DNA from: Rhodobacteraceae bacterium KLH11
Lineage (GTDB): Bacteria > Pseudomonadota > Alphaproteobacteria > Rhodobacterales > Rhodobacteraceae
NCBI GenBank assembly: GCA_000158135.1
Contig: DS999532.1
Coordinates: forward strand, 572,618-636,617
Length of the DNA stretch: 64,000 nt
Direction of reading: 5' to 3'
Shown here piece by piece: positions 25,375-32,938 of this stretch (the first letter of the stretch is position 1; each line of letters begins with the position of its first letter). The position numbers and the translations under genes are program-made. The notes beneath the pieces are model-generated. The model searched no databases. It was not told the origin of the DNA and saw only the letters and a list, made by a program, of their open reading frames with translations.

Positions 25375-26835
25375 ATGCGCATTTATGCTCCTTTTATTTC
25401 AGGTCAGGTCCTGCCGTGGCACGGCGATACCATTGCAAGCATCGACCCGGCCACCGGGGAAACATGGAGCCGGATCGCCAGATGCAGCGCCGCCGAAGCG
25501 GATGCTGCGATCCGCGATGCCGACCGCGCCTTTCGTCAAGGGCCATGGGCTGATCTTGATCCGTCAGGACGGGCCGACATGCTGGATGCGCTTGCAACAC
25601 AGCTGGAAACCCGGTGGGAAGAGCTGATTGAGGCGGAAATCCGGGACAACGGCAAACGGATCACCGAGGTACGTGGCCAATTCTCGGCACTGCATGGCTG
25701 GTATCGCCATTTCGCGGCTCAGGCGCGAAAACTCACCCCGGTTCCGCAAGACAATGCAATCGCTGGTGTCACAAGTGTCGGTCACTGGATGCCCTATGGC
25801 GTGGTGGTCGCGATCACGCCCTGGAACTCTCCGTTGATGATCCTTGCGTGGAAACTGGCCCCGGCCCTGGCGGCGGGCAATACCGTGGTGGTCAAACCCT
25901 CGGAAATGGCTTCGGCCTCGACCCTTGAATTCGCGCAACTCGCGCATGAGGCGGGTTTACCGCCCGGCGTGCTGAACGTGGTAACCGGGTTCGGTCACGA
26001 GGTTGGCGAAGCGCTGGTGCGCCACCCGCTGACGCGCAAAGTGACCTTTACCGGGTCAGATGCCGGAGGCCGCAAAGTGGCCATGGCGGCATCGGACCGG
26101 GTGATACCAACCACGCTTGAACTTGGCGGCAAGTCACCTCAGATCGTGTTTGCGGATTGCGACCCCGAAACCACCGTAAATGGCGTATTGTCCGGCATCT
26201 TTCTCTCCAACGGTCAGACTTGCGTTGCCGGATCGCGGCTGATCGTGGAACATTCGATCAAGGATGCATTTGTCGCGCGCCTGACCGAGCGCGCCCGGAG
26301 CCTGAAGGTCGGAGACCCGATGGACCCGGCCACCCATATCGGCCCGCTGGCCAATGAACCGCATCTGCGCAAGGTGATCGCGATGATCGAACAGGCCAGA
26401 TCAGACGGGGCCGATTGCCTGCTTGATGGCAGTGCACTGGTGCAAGGGCGCGATGGCTTTTATGTCGGGCCAACGATCTTTGATCAGGTCACCCAGACCA
26501 TGCAAATCTGGCGGGAAGAAATATTCGGGCCGGTACTGTGCGTTGCCACGTTCGATAGCGAAGACAAGGCCGTCACCCTTGCCAATGACAGCGAATACGG
26601 TCTGGCGGCAGGCATCTGGACCAGAGATGGCGCCAAAGGGGCGCGGATCGCCGAAAAGGTGCTCGCGGGGACGGTCTACATCAATCACTACAGAAGCGTG
26701 GATCCGGGTAGCCCCATCGGTGGCATCAAGTCATCCGGATACGGGCGCGAGTTGGGACCAGACGCAATCAGAGACTTCCTGCAGGTCAAATCAGTCTGGA
26801 CCGGCACCACCCCCACACCCGATCCCTTCCAGTGA
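25375..26835 (+). CDS. NAD(P)-dependent aldehyde dehydrogenase
   Basis: 486 residues with intact catalytic set: N151 in PWN, K174 in VKPSE, E249 in LELGG and C283 in GQTCVAGSR. Co-transcribed with the DoeB-like deacylase with no gap. Likely oxidises the aldehyde made by the divergent ThDP decarboxylase. Shares layout and the CVAGSR motif with the ALDH at 4430. A weak stem-loop follows at 26869-26891. Confidence 0.9.
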   Translation: MRIYAPFISGQVLPWHGDTIASIDPATGETWSRIARCSAAEADAAIRDADRAFRQGPWADLDPSGRADMLDALATQLETRWEELIEAEIRDNGKRITEVRGQFSALHGWYRHFAAQARKLTPVPQDNAIAGVTSVGHWMPYGVVVAITPWNSPLMILAWKLAPALAAGNTVVVKPSEMASASTLEFAQLAHEAGLPPGVLNVVTGFGHEVGEALVRHPLTRKVTFTGSDAGGRKVAMAASDRVIPTTLELGGKSPQIVFADCDPETTVNGVLSGIFLSNGQTCVAGSRLIVEHSIKDAFVARLTERARSLKVGDPMDPATHIGPLANEPHLRKVIAMIEQARSDGADCLLDGSALVQGRDGFYVGPTIFDQVTQTMQIWREEIFGPVLCVATFDSEDKAVTLANDSEYGLAAGIWTRDGAKGARIAEKVLAGTVYINHYRSVDPGSPIGGIKSSGYGRELGPDAIRDFLQVKSVWTGTTPTPDPFQ

Positions 26836-26868
26836 TCCATGGGACGAGCGGTCCATGCCAGCTGGTTT

Positions 26869-26891
26869 GCGCAGTGCATAGCAGACTGCGC
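26869..26891 (+). terminator. Possible terminator stem-loop after ALDH
   Basis: GCGCAGT (26869-26875) and ACTGCGC (26885-26891) form a seven-pair stem with a nine-base loop, 33 bases after the ALDH stop. No T-run follows, so it may be weak or Rho-assisted. Confidence 0.35.
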
Positions 26892-26930
26892 CCGACCCTC
26901 ATGGGTAGCAAGCGGGTTGGCACAGGTTTG

Positions 26931-26990
26931 TTGAATAACAATTTTATATGTGGATAATATTAAAAATAACTAAACATGATATATATCCAC
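26931..26990 (+). promoter_or_regulatory. Candidate promoter with overlapping palindrome, Rieske operon
   Basis: TTGAAT (26931-26936) and TAATAT (26955-26960) with an 18-base spacer resemble a sigma-70 promoter facing the Rieske operon. Inverted arms GTGGATA (26950-26956) and TATCCAC (26984-26990) overlap the -10 box, so this could be an operator. The surrounding 60 bases are strikingly AT-rich. The rest of the 293-base gap holds nothing else I can name. Confidence 0.45.
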
Positions 26991-27128
26991 AACCCCGATC
27001 CACAATATGCTCGGCCATGGATGCCAGATCGTCATGGGGTTTGGAGAAACGGGCAGGTTTCAATCTTGGCGTCCGCGAAAACGCTCTGAAAACCCTGCCC
27101 CTTTGGTTGGCACGACTGGAAGGCCCAA

Positions 27129-28514
27129 ATGCGCAAGCCGATTGAAAACGACCCCTTCGCCAGCCCCAAGGGCAACTTCCGTGGGCACGATCAGCAATCG
27201 GTCTGGACCCAGCAGCCCGATCCGGAACTGACCGAAATAGGCCCCGGCACCCCATGCGGCGAATATCTGCGCCGGTTCTGGATGCCGGTGGCGATGACAG
27301 ATCAAGTCACTGACCTGCCTTATCGCCTGCGCATTCTTGGCGAAGATCTGGTGCTGTTTCGGGAAAAGAAGGAAGGCAAGCTGGGCCTGACGCATCTGCA
27401 TTGCTGCCACCGCAACATGAGCCTTGAGTTCGGCATCGTGGAAGACGGCGGTATTCGGTGCTCTTATCACGGCTGGAAATACGGGCTGGACGGGACCATT
27501 CTGGAAACCCCCTGCGAACCACCCGCCAGTCAGGTGAAGAAGAAGGCCTGTCTGGGGGCCTATCCGGTGATCGAGTATAAAGGGTTGGCCTTTGCCTATA
27601 TGGGACCTGCCCGGGAACAACCTCCGTTCCCGGTTATGGATACGTTCGATGAAGACGGGGATGAGCTGGTGCCCTATCTGATCAAATCGCCCTGCAACTG
27701 GCTGCAGGTGATGGAGAACGCATGGGACCCGTTTCATGTGGTCTATCTGCATACGCTGGCCGTGCGCAGCCAGTTCATCGATGCCTTTGCCGAAATGCCG
27801 ATGATCGAATTTCATGACAGCGCGACCGGCGATTTCTATACCAATGTCAGGCGGGTGGGTGACATCGTCTGGGTACGTATCCATGATCACATGCTGCCCT
27901 CATTCACGCAAAATGGCGGGCATTTTCCGGTACCGGATGGTTCGCGATACTTCGGACGCTGCGGGTTGTCGCGCTGGATCACTCCGATCGATGACACCAA
28001 CACGATGGTCATTGCGTGGCGGCATTTCCGCGATGCCGCGGCCAATGATGATCCCAAGGGGTTAACCGACAAAAGCAAGGTCGGCTATGGTATGACCGAT
28101 TTCTACGGTCAGGACCCGGACCGCCCTTATGAGAGGCGACAACGTGATCCGGGCGACTATGATGCCTGGGTCAGCCAGGGCCCCAGGAACATCCACGCAC
28201 GAGAGAATCTCAGCTTTACCGATCGCGGCGTTGCCAAGGCGCGGCGGTTATTGCGCAATGCCATCCGTGCCTTGCAAAAAGGCAAACGCCCGCCACAGCC
28301 AGGTGACGCTTTCCCCGATCGGGAAATTCCGACCTACGCTGGGGATACAATGCTGCGTGTTCCATTGCAGGAAGGGCGCGATGATGGTGCCGTGCTCAAG
28401 GAAATCTCGCATCAGGTGGCCGAAATCTACAAATCCGGTGACCATTTACAAGGCGATGCACGCAAGGCCTTTCTTGTTGAAGCCTTGAAAGAATATGAGG
28501 CAAGCTGGCGATGA
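27129..28514 (+). CDS. Rieske [2Fe-2S] ring-hydroxylating oxygenase, large subunit
   Basis: 461 residues, phthalate dioxygenase-like size. Rieske ligands C92 and H94 (HCCHRNMSLEFG) and C111 and H114 (CSYHGW); mononuclear iron site N197-x2-D200-x2-H203-x4-H208 (NAWDPFHVVYLH). It would hydroxylate or dealkylate a ring or N/O-methyl compound using electrons from a reductase. No reductase or ferredoxin gene is visible in the operon, so one must be borrowed. First gene of a cluster with two unknown paralogues, a DUF1116 protein and an amidase. The first Cys-x-His has Cys in the x position, an unusual but harmless feature. Confidence 0.87.
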   Translation: MRKPIENDPFASPKGNFRGHDQQSVWTQQPDPELTEIGPGTPCGEYLRRFWMPVAMTDQVTDLPYRLRILGEDLVLFREKKEGKLGLTHLHCCHRNMSLEFGIVEDGGIRCSYHGWKYGLDGTILETPCEPPASQVKKKACLGAYPVIEYKGLAFAYMGPAREQPPFPVMDTFDEDGDELVPYLIKSPCNWLQVMENAWDPFHVVYLHTLAVRSQFIDAFAEMPMIEFHDSATGDFYTNVRRVGDIVWVRIHDHMLPSFTQNGGHFPVPDGSRYFGRCGLSRWITPIDDTNTMVIAWRHFRDAAANDDPKGLTDKSKVGYGMTDFYGQDPDRPYERRQRDPGDYDAWVSQGPRNIHARENLSFTDRGVAKARRLLRNAIRALQKGKRPPQPGDAFPDREIPTYAGDTMLRVPLQEGRDDGAVLKEISHQVAEIYKSGDHLQGDARKAFLVEALKEYEASWR

Positions 28515-28538
28515 GCATCACCCGAGTGCTAAGGGATT

Positions 28539-28606
28539 GGGGGCTCTGCCCCCGCCGTGCCAGAGGCACGGCCCCCCCGGGATATTTTTGGCCAGATGAA
28601 GCAGGG
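28539..28606. repeat. Double-hairpin intergenic element
   Basis: Two perfect stem-loops in tandem: GGGGGC-TCT-GCCCCC (28539-28553) and GCCGTGCC-AGA-GGCACGGC (28554-28572), followed by CCCGGGATATTTTTGG with a five-T run. The second part resembles a stretch I recall between many Rhodobacteraceae genes. It sits inside an operon, between the Rieske gene and the next gene, where it could act as a partial terminator on the plus strand. Confidence 0.55.
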
Positions 28607-28614
28607 GAGCACAG

Positions 28615-29247
28615 GTGTTGACGCGTATTCCACATAATCCGGGCCGCGTAGAATGGTCGGGTGAGAACCCGGGCATCTATCTGAAACAGGATCCTGCGCA
28701 AGAAAGCTATGATACGCTGGCTTTGTTTTTCCGGGTGGTCTTGTCCCCCTACGGGCGCGGGAATGCTGCACTTGTTCTGGGTGCCCCGGATACGTCGCAA
28801 GGCTGGCCGCATGTGCCCAATCTGATCATGACCGATAACCAGCGCATGATGCGTTGGATCATTGATGGCTGGGTGACAAAAATGCCCACTTTCATCGGCA
28901 AGGCCGGGTTGGATGCCATGACATGGCTGGACTGTGACAGCGTCGAAAAGCGGCCGGGCGACCTGAGGTCGCGCTATTCCGAAACCCTGCGCGGTTCGGG
29001 CGTGACGCTTGAGATGATCTGGCGGGATATGGGGCCGCCCTTGCCGGTTGAGGTGACCAAGGAGAACTCTGCCACCAAGGCGCATGAAATGTACTCGGTC
29101 TTTCTTGAGGCGAAAACAGCGCAGGTCCTGATCAACGGCACACCCCTGGCCGGGCGGGTCGCCGATCGGCAGTTCTTTGGCCGCAAGATGAGCACCGCCT
29201 TTCTGGCCTTCTCTGAAACCTGGGTGACACCGCAGGAGGATCTGTGA
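28615..29247 (+). CDS. Unknown protein, tandem paralogue A
   Basis: 210 residues, family not recognised. Predicted soluble: no signal peptide or membrane segment. Shares with the next gene product a WSGENPGIYLK/WTGENPGILLK opening, LALFFRVVLSP/MALFFRVAWSP, a P-N-ILSDN-like centre, RYSETLRGSG/RYTETISGEG, an A-Q-VLINGTPL/A-Q-IIVNGHSL segment and the ending TAFLAFSETWV/TAFLYFSETWI. They are clear tandem paralogues and may form a heterodimer. GTG start at 28615 preceded by GGGGAG. Position between a Rieske oxygenase and a DUF1116 protein implies an accessory or catalytic role in that pathway; no function is claimed. Confidence 0.8.
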   Translation: MLTRIPHNPGRVEWSGENPGIYLKQDPAQESYDTLALFFRVVLSPYGRGNAALVLGAPDTSQGWPHVPNLIMTDNQRMMRWIIDGWVTKMPTFIGKAGLDAMTWLDCDSVEKRPGDLRSRYSETLRGSGVTLEMIWRDMGPPLPVEVTKENSATKAHEMYSVFLEAKTAQVLINGTPLAGRVADRQFFGRKMSTAFLAFSETWVTPQEDL

Positions 29248-29873
29248 TGCCGCTGAACGAGCCGATCACCCCCGGTACGGTCGACTGGACGGGCGAGAAC
29301 CCGGGCATTCTGCTGAAAGGCGAGGATGGCAATTTCACAGCGATGGCGCTGTTCTTTCGCGTCGCCTGGTCGCCGGTCGGGCAAGGTCAGGTGTTGCTGC
29401 TTTATGGAACACCCGGTCAGGTGGAGGGGCCAGAGCATGCGCCGAATGTGATCCTCAGCGACAATCCGGAGCTGACGGCTTTTCTCAAGAAGAACTTCAT
29501 CAGCAAACTGGCCGCCTTTGCCAATGCCCCGGCTTTTGCCACCCTGCCCGAGCTTGGCGCGCAGGCGGTGCGCAGTTCCGGCGATCCGATGGGTCACAGA
29601 TATACCGAAACAATCTCGGGCGAGGGATTGGTGGTGGAACTGGTCTGGGAAGGGTTTGAGCCCCCCCGCGCGCTGGAACTGTCGCCCCATGAAGTCGCCT
29701 CGGGTGAGCAGAACATGTTTTCGCTTCTGGTGCCTGCACATTCTGCGCAGATCATCGTGAATGGTCATTCGTTGCCCGGCAAGCTTGGCACGCGGGTGCA
29801 AGCCGGGTACGAAACGACAACTGCGTTCCTGTATTTCTCGGAAACCTGGATCATTCCGCCGGAGACCCCTTGA
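29247..29873 (+). CDS. Unknown protein, tandem paralogue B
   Basis: 208 residues, family not recognised, paralogous to the preceding product along its full length. Soluble, with alternating hydrophobic patterns that suggest a beta-rich fold. AGGAGGA six bases before the ATG at 29247 decides the start; that ATG overlaps the upstream stop (TGATG), and its own stop overlaps the DUF1116 start in the same way, so all are translationally coupled. The upstream GTG three bases earlier is too close to the ribosome site. Confidence 0.8.
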   Translation: MPLNEPITPGTVDWTGENPGILLKGEDGNFTAMALFFRVAWSPVGQGQVLLLYGTPGQVEGPEHAPNVILSDNPELTAFLKKNFISKLAAFANAPAFATLPELGAQAVRSSGDPMGHRYTETISGEGLVVELVWEGFEPPRALELSPHEVASGEQNMFSLLVPAHSAQIIVNGHSLPGKLGTRVQAGYETTTAFLYFSETWIIPPETP

Positions 29874-31063
29874 TGCTGCACCCATCCGATCAACTTGCCT
29901 TTGACCGCGCGATGGTCACACAACCGGTCTGGAACCGCTTTAACACTGCAGCAGATGCGCTGGGGTTGGCGGAAAACGTGCTGTTGCACGCGGGCCCGGC
30001 CTTTGCCGATCCCGATCTGATCACCGCGCCGATCCTGAACTCGGCCTGCGTTGCTGCCGTCTGGCAGGGGTTGGCAAAGGATTTCGATCAGGCCGAGGCC
30101 ATGATCCGGGCGAGCGAGGTCACGCTGAAACCGGCGCAGGATCATGACGTGGTCACCCCGCTGGCGGCCGTCGTCTCGGCCGATATGCCACTGCACACGA
30201 TCTATGACGCATGGCGCGGACAGCAGCGGGTATTCGCGCCGATCAACGCAGGCAACCGCCCTGCAATGCGGCTGGGGCTGCGGTCCGAGGCGGTGCTGGA
30301 TCATATCCGCTGGTTGAACACCCGCTTTCTGGATGTGCTGGAGGGCGGTCTTGCCGAGGGGATCGCACTGGTGCCACTGGCAGTGATTGGCCTGACCGGT
30401 GGCGATGATTGCCACGGGCGCACGCCGGTTGCCACCAGCGCGTTGGTGGCAGAGTTGAAGGACCGCACGCCGAACGGCATCACGGACGAAAACGCGCTGG
30501 AGTTCATGGCCAGTTCGCCCTCGTTGTTCCTCAATCTGTGGATGGCCGCGACCAAGATCATGATGAAGCTGGCCGAAGGTGTTGAAGGATCGAGTTTCGT
30601 CACCGCTGCGGGGGGCAATGGCCGCGAGACCGGAATTCAGGTTTCCGGTCTGCCGGGCCGGTGGTTCACCATCCCGGCCAGTCCACCCAAAGGCAAATTT
30701 GATGTCGATCTGCCCGAAGACCGGGCGCTGGGTGCCATCGGCGACAGCGCTGTTGTCGATGCTTTCGGACTGGGCGCCATGGCGATTGAGCTGAGCCCTG
30801 AGCAGAAGAAAGGCCTGGGGGCTTTCATGCCGGAAGATTCCGCCGCGCGAACTGCGAGCCTGTCAGTAGGGACACATCCTTATTTCAAGGCGCTGGACCT
30901 GCGGCTTGGCAGCACTGCACGCGGTGCCGTCGCGCAAGGGTCCGGCCCGATGATCGGCCTGGGCATCCTTGATCGTCTGGGTCAGGCCGGACGGCTGGGC
31001 GGTGGCATCTATGACATGCCCGTCACCCCCTTTGCCGACGCCATGAAGGCGCTGGAGGGATGA
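29873..31063 (+). CDS. DUF1116 (YlbE/AllG-like) family protein
   Basis: 396 residues. Aligns by eye with E. coli YlbE/AllG: LLHAGP early, a GACVGA-like SACVAAVWQGLAKDFDQA segment, a GDxxH-like GGDDCHGR, SPSLFLNLWMAATK, GNGRETGIQVSGLPGRWFT and GDSAVVDAFGLGA. AllG is one of three proteins of the oxamate carbamoyltransferase system of allantoin catabolism (with FdrA/AllF and AllH). No FdrA or DUF2877 partner is present here; instead two unknown 208-210-residue proteins precede it. A carbamoyl- or ureido-type intermediate in this pathway is therefore possible but unproven. Ends by overlapping the amidase start (ATGA). Confidence 0.75.
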   Translation: MLHPSDQLAFDRAMVTQPVWNRFNTAADALGLAENVLLHAGPAFADPDLITAPILNSACVAAVWQGLAKDFDQAEAMIRASEVTLKPAQDHDVVTPLAAVVSADMPLHTIYDAWRGQQRVFAPINAGNRPAMRLGLRSEAVLDHIRWLNTRFLDVLEGGLAEGIALVPLAVIGLTGGDDCHGRTPVATSALVAELKDRTPNGITDENALEFMASSPSLFLNLWMAATKIMMKLAEGVEGSSFVTAAGGNGRETGIQVSGLPGRWFTIPASPPKGKFDVDLPEDRALGAIGDSAVVDAFGLGAMAIELSPEQKKGLGAFMPEDSAARTASLSVGTHPYFKALDLRLGSTARGAVAQGSGPMIGLGILDRLGQAGRLGGGIYDMPVTPFADAMKALEG

Positions 31064-32346
31064 GCGATCTGACCCGGCTCGGCGCTGGTGCGCTTGCACA
31101 GCTGATCCGGTCGGGTACGGTCAAGCCATCGGCGGTAATGGCGGCGCATCTGGACCGTATCGCATTACGCGAGCCCGTGGTGGGGGCGTTCCAGCACCTC
31201 GACGCGGACAATGCCATGGAGCGTGCTTACGCCGCCGATGCACTCCCCTCTGGCGGCCTGCTTCATGGCGTACCTTTTGTGATCAAAGACATTATTGACA
31301 CGCAAGATATGCCCACGGGTTGGGGGAGTGATCTGTATGCAACCCGACGTCCGGACCGGAACGCAGCTTGCCTACAAGCGTTTCTGGAGGCCGGTGCAAT
31401 TCCGATAGGCAAGACGGTTACCACCGAATTTGCTTATTTCAGGCCGGGCAAAACGAGGAACCCGGCAAACCCCGGCCATACTCCGGGCGGATCCTCATCC
31501 GGTTCCGCAGCGGCCGTGGCGGATTTCATGGCACCGCTTGGATTTGGCTCGCAAACCGCCGCCTCGCTGATCCGCCCCGCAGCCTATTGCGGTGTCTGCG
31601 GGTTCAAACCGACCACCGGGCGCTATGATCTGGCGGGTGTTATGGGCCTGTCTGGCAGCCTCGACACGTTGGGGGTATTGGCGCGAGATCCCGGTGATCT
31701 GGCCCTCGCTGATGCGGTTCTGCGGGGAACCGGACTCCCCTCAACCCCCGATTTCGAAGACGCCCTGCCCCGGATCAGCCTGATGCGCGGGCCGCATTGG
31801 GCCGAGGGCTCGGTCGAGATGCGCGATACCTGCACCCGCGCTCTGGCTGCCATTGCTGCAACGGGTGCCGAAACAGGGGAAATCGCCCACCCACCGGTCT
31901 TTGCCCACCTGACCCAGGCCCAGATCATCGTCATGGGATATGAAGCCGCGCGTCTGCGTCAGGCAGAATATGCGGTTGGCGTTCCCGGCATCAGCCAGCA
32001 TTTCCACGACCTGATAGCCCAGGGGCTTGAGGTCAGCGATGCAGACTACAACGCGGCACTGTCCACGCGTGACCGGGCCAGCAGCATGCTGGACCAGATG
32101 TTTCGCGATGTGGATGCCCTTTTGGTGCCGTCGGCACCGGGGCCTGCACCCAAAGGTCTGGCAGCCACAGGTGATCCTTTGTTCTCGCGCATGTGGAACT
32201 TGCTGCAGGTGCCTTCGATTGCACTGCCCTTTGGAACAGATGCCAACGGGTTGCCGCTGGGCTTTCAACTGATCGGGCAACGTGGCAAAGACGACCGCCT
32301 GCTTGATATCGCGCAGTGGCTGCGCGGGCATCTGAAGCCCGTATGA
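31060..32346 (+). CDS. Amidase signature family hydrolase
   Basis: 428 residues. The Ser-cisSer-Lys triad is readable: K76 in GVPFVIKDIID, the Gly/Ser-rich loop GGSSSGSAAAVA (143-154) with the cis-Ser, and the nucleophile S169 in GSQTAASLIRPAAYCG. The usual TGGS before the nucleophile is TAAS here. It hydrolyses a C-N bond of an amide, carbamate or ureido compound. Last gene of the Rieske-paralogue-DUF1116 operon, overlapping the preceding stop by four bases. In combination the set could open a ring and then remove nitrogen from an N-heterocycle. Confidence 0.87.
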   Translation: MSDLTRLGAGALAQLIRSGTVKPSAVMAAHLDRIALREPVVGAFQHLDADNAMERAYAADALPSGGLLHGVPFVIKDIIDTQDMPTGWGSDLYATRRPDRNAACLQAFLEAGAIPIGKTVTTEFAYFRPGKTRNPANPGHTPGGSSSGSAAAVADFMAPLGFGSQTAASLIRPAAYCGVCGFKPTTGRYDLAGVMGLSGSLDTLGVLARDPGDLALADAVLRGTGLPSTPDFEDALPRISLMRGPHWAEGSVEMRDTCTRALAAIAATGAETGEIAHPPVFAHLTQAQIIVMGYEAARLRQAEYAVGVPGISQHFHDLIAQGLEVSDADYNAALSTRDRASSMLDQMFRDVDALLVPSAPGPAPKGLAATGDPLFSRMWNLLQVPSIALPFGTDANGLPLGFQLIGQRGKDDRLLDIAQWLRGHLKPV

Positions 32347-32393
32347 CCGCGGCAACCTCTGTTCGAAAAGGTCATCGAACAAGATCGAGTTAC

Positions 32394-32428
32394 CCTTTTC
32401 AGGGCGCCGTCAGGAGGTTCTGAAAAGG
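32394..32428 (+). terminator. Stem-loop downstream of amidase
   Basis: CCTTTTCAG (32394-32402) pairs with CTGAAAAGG (32420-32428), nine perfect pairs with a 17-base loop containing GGCGCC. It is 47 bases past the amidase stop. No T-run follows, so a weak or processed terminator is likely. The rest of the gap to 32608 shows nothing else convincing. Confidence 0.4.
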
Positions 32429-32608
32429 CGCCTTCAGCCTGTCCTCAAATGGCTTGCCCGTTGTGATTTCTCGGCGTCCCCCAGCACCCAATACAGGAGC
32501 CTGAGTTATGCAGCACGTGCAATGCGGCAATGCAGAAAGTTAAATTCCATTTCCCTCACCAGCGCCTATCTGTTGCTCTGAAAGAATAACCCCGAGGGCA
32601 CATTGGCC

Positions 32609-32851
32609 ATGGCACATAACTCCGAAGCCGGATTCGCGACATCTTCCACAGCAACCTTTGCATCCGCAGCATTTGCTCCGCTGCGTGTTGCCGGCAGATT
32701 CATTCAATCCATCATCGCGGCAAACCGTCTGAGCAAAGAGATCGAGAACTCACTGCACATCAATCAGGGCAAACTGAACGGAATGGGCATCGCGCGCGAC
32801 GAAGTTGTTCTGCATGTGTTGCGGACTTCAGCAAACTTCCGCGCCCTTTGA
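32609..32851 (+). CDS. Small protein, DUF1127-like
   Basis: 80 residues. The C-terminal half (FIQSIIAANRLSKEIENSL, then GKLNGMGIARDEV) follows the arginine/leucine-rich helical pattern of DUF1127 proteins, where the ending LADIGLSRSDI is typical. Such proteins in alphaproteobacteria act in RNA turnover or metabolic adjustment; the function of this one is not known. ATG at 32609 has GAGGG upstream; TTG two codons earlier is less likely. Stand-alone gene followed by a stem-loop. Confidence 0.65.
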   Translation: MAHNSEAGFATSSTATFASAAFAPLRVAGRFIQSIIAANRLSKEIENSLHINQGKLNGMGIARDEVVLHVLRTSANFRAL

Positions 32852-32884
32852 AATCTATCTGTCTCTGACAGTTTCAATCGTAAC

Positions 32885-32909
32885 AAAGGCGGCTATCGAT
32901 GCCGCCTTT
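32885..32909. terminator. Bidirectional terminator candidate
   Basis: AAAGGCGGC (32885-32893) and GCCGCCTTT (32901-32909) form a nine-pair stem with a seven-base loop. It lies between the convergent DUF1127-like and PanE-like genes. The A/T-flanked stem could serve both strands, though only short T-runs follow. Confidence 0.6.
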
Positions 32910-32938
32910 GGTGTTTCCTGTCACCTGTCAGGTTCGAA

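Noticed and set aside
26949-26991. Replication origin based on two DnaA-like boxes
   Set aside because: Only two boxes, no dnaA, repA or parAB genes nearby and the site sits in a promoter.
32508-32543. 11-codon frame with AGGAG upstream, possible leader peptide
   Set aside because: No repeated codons, attenuator hairpin or following coupled gene; too short to support.
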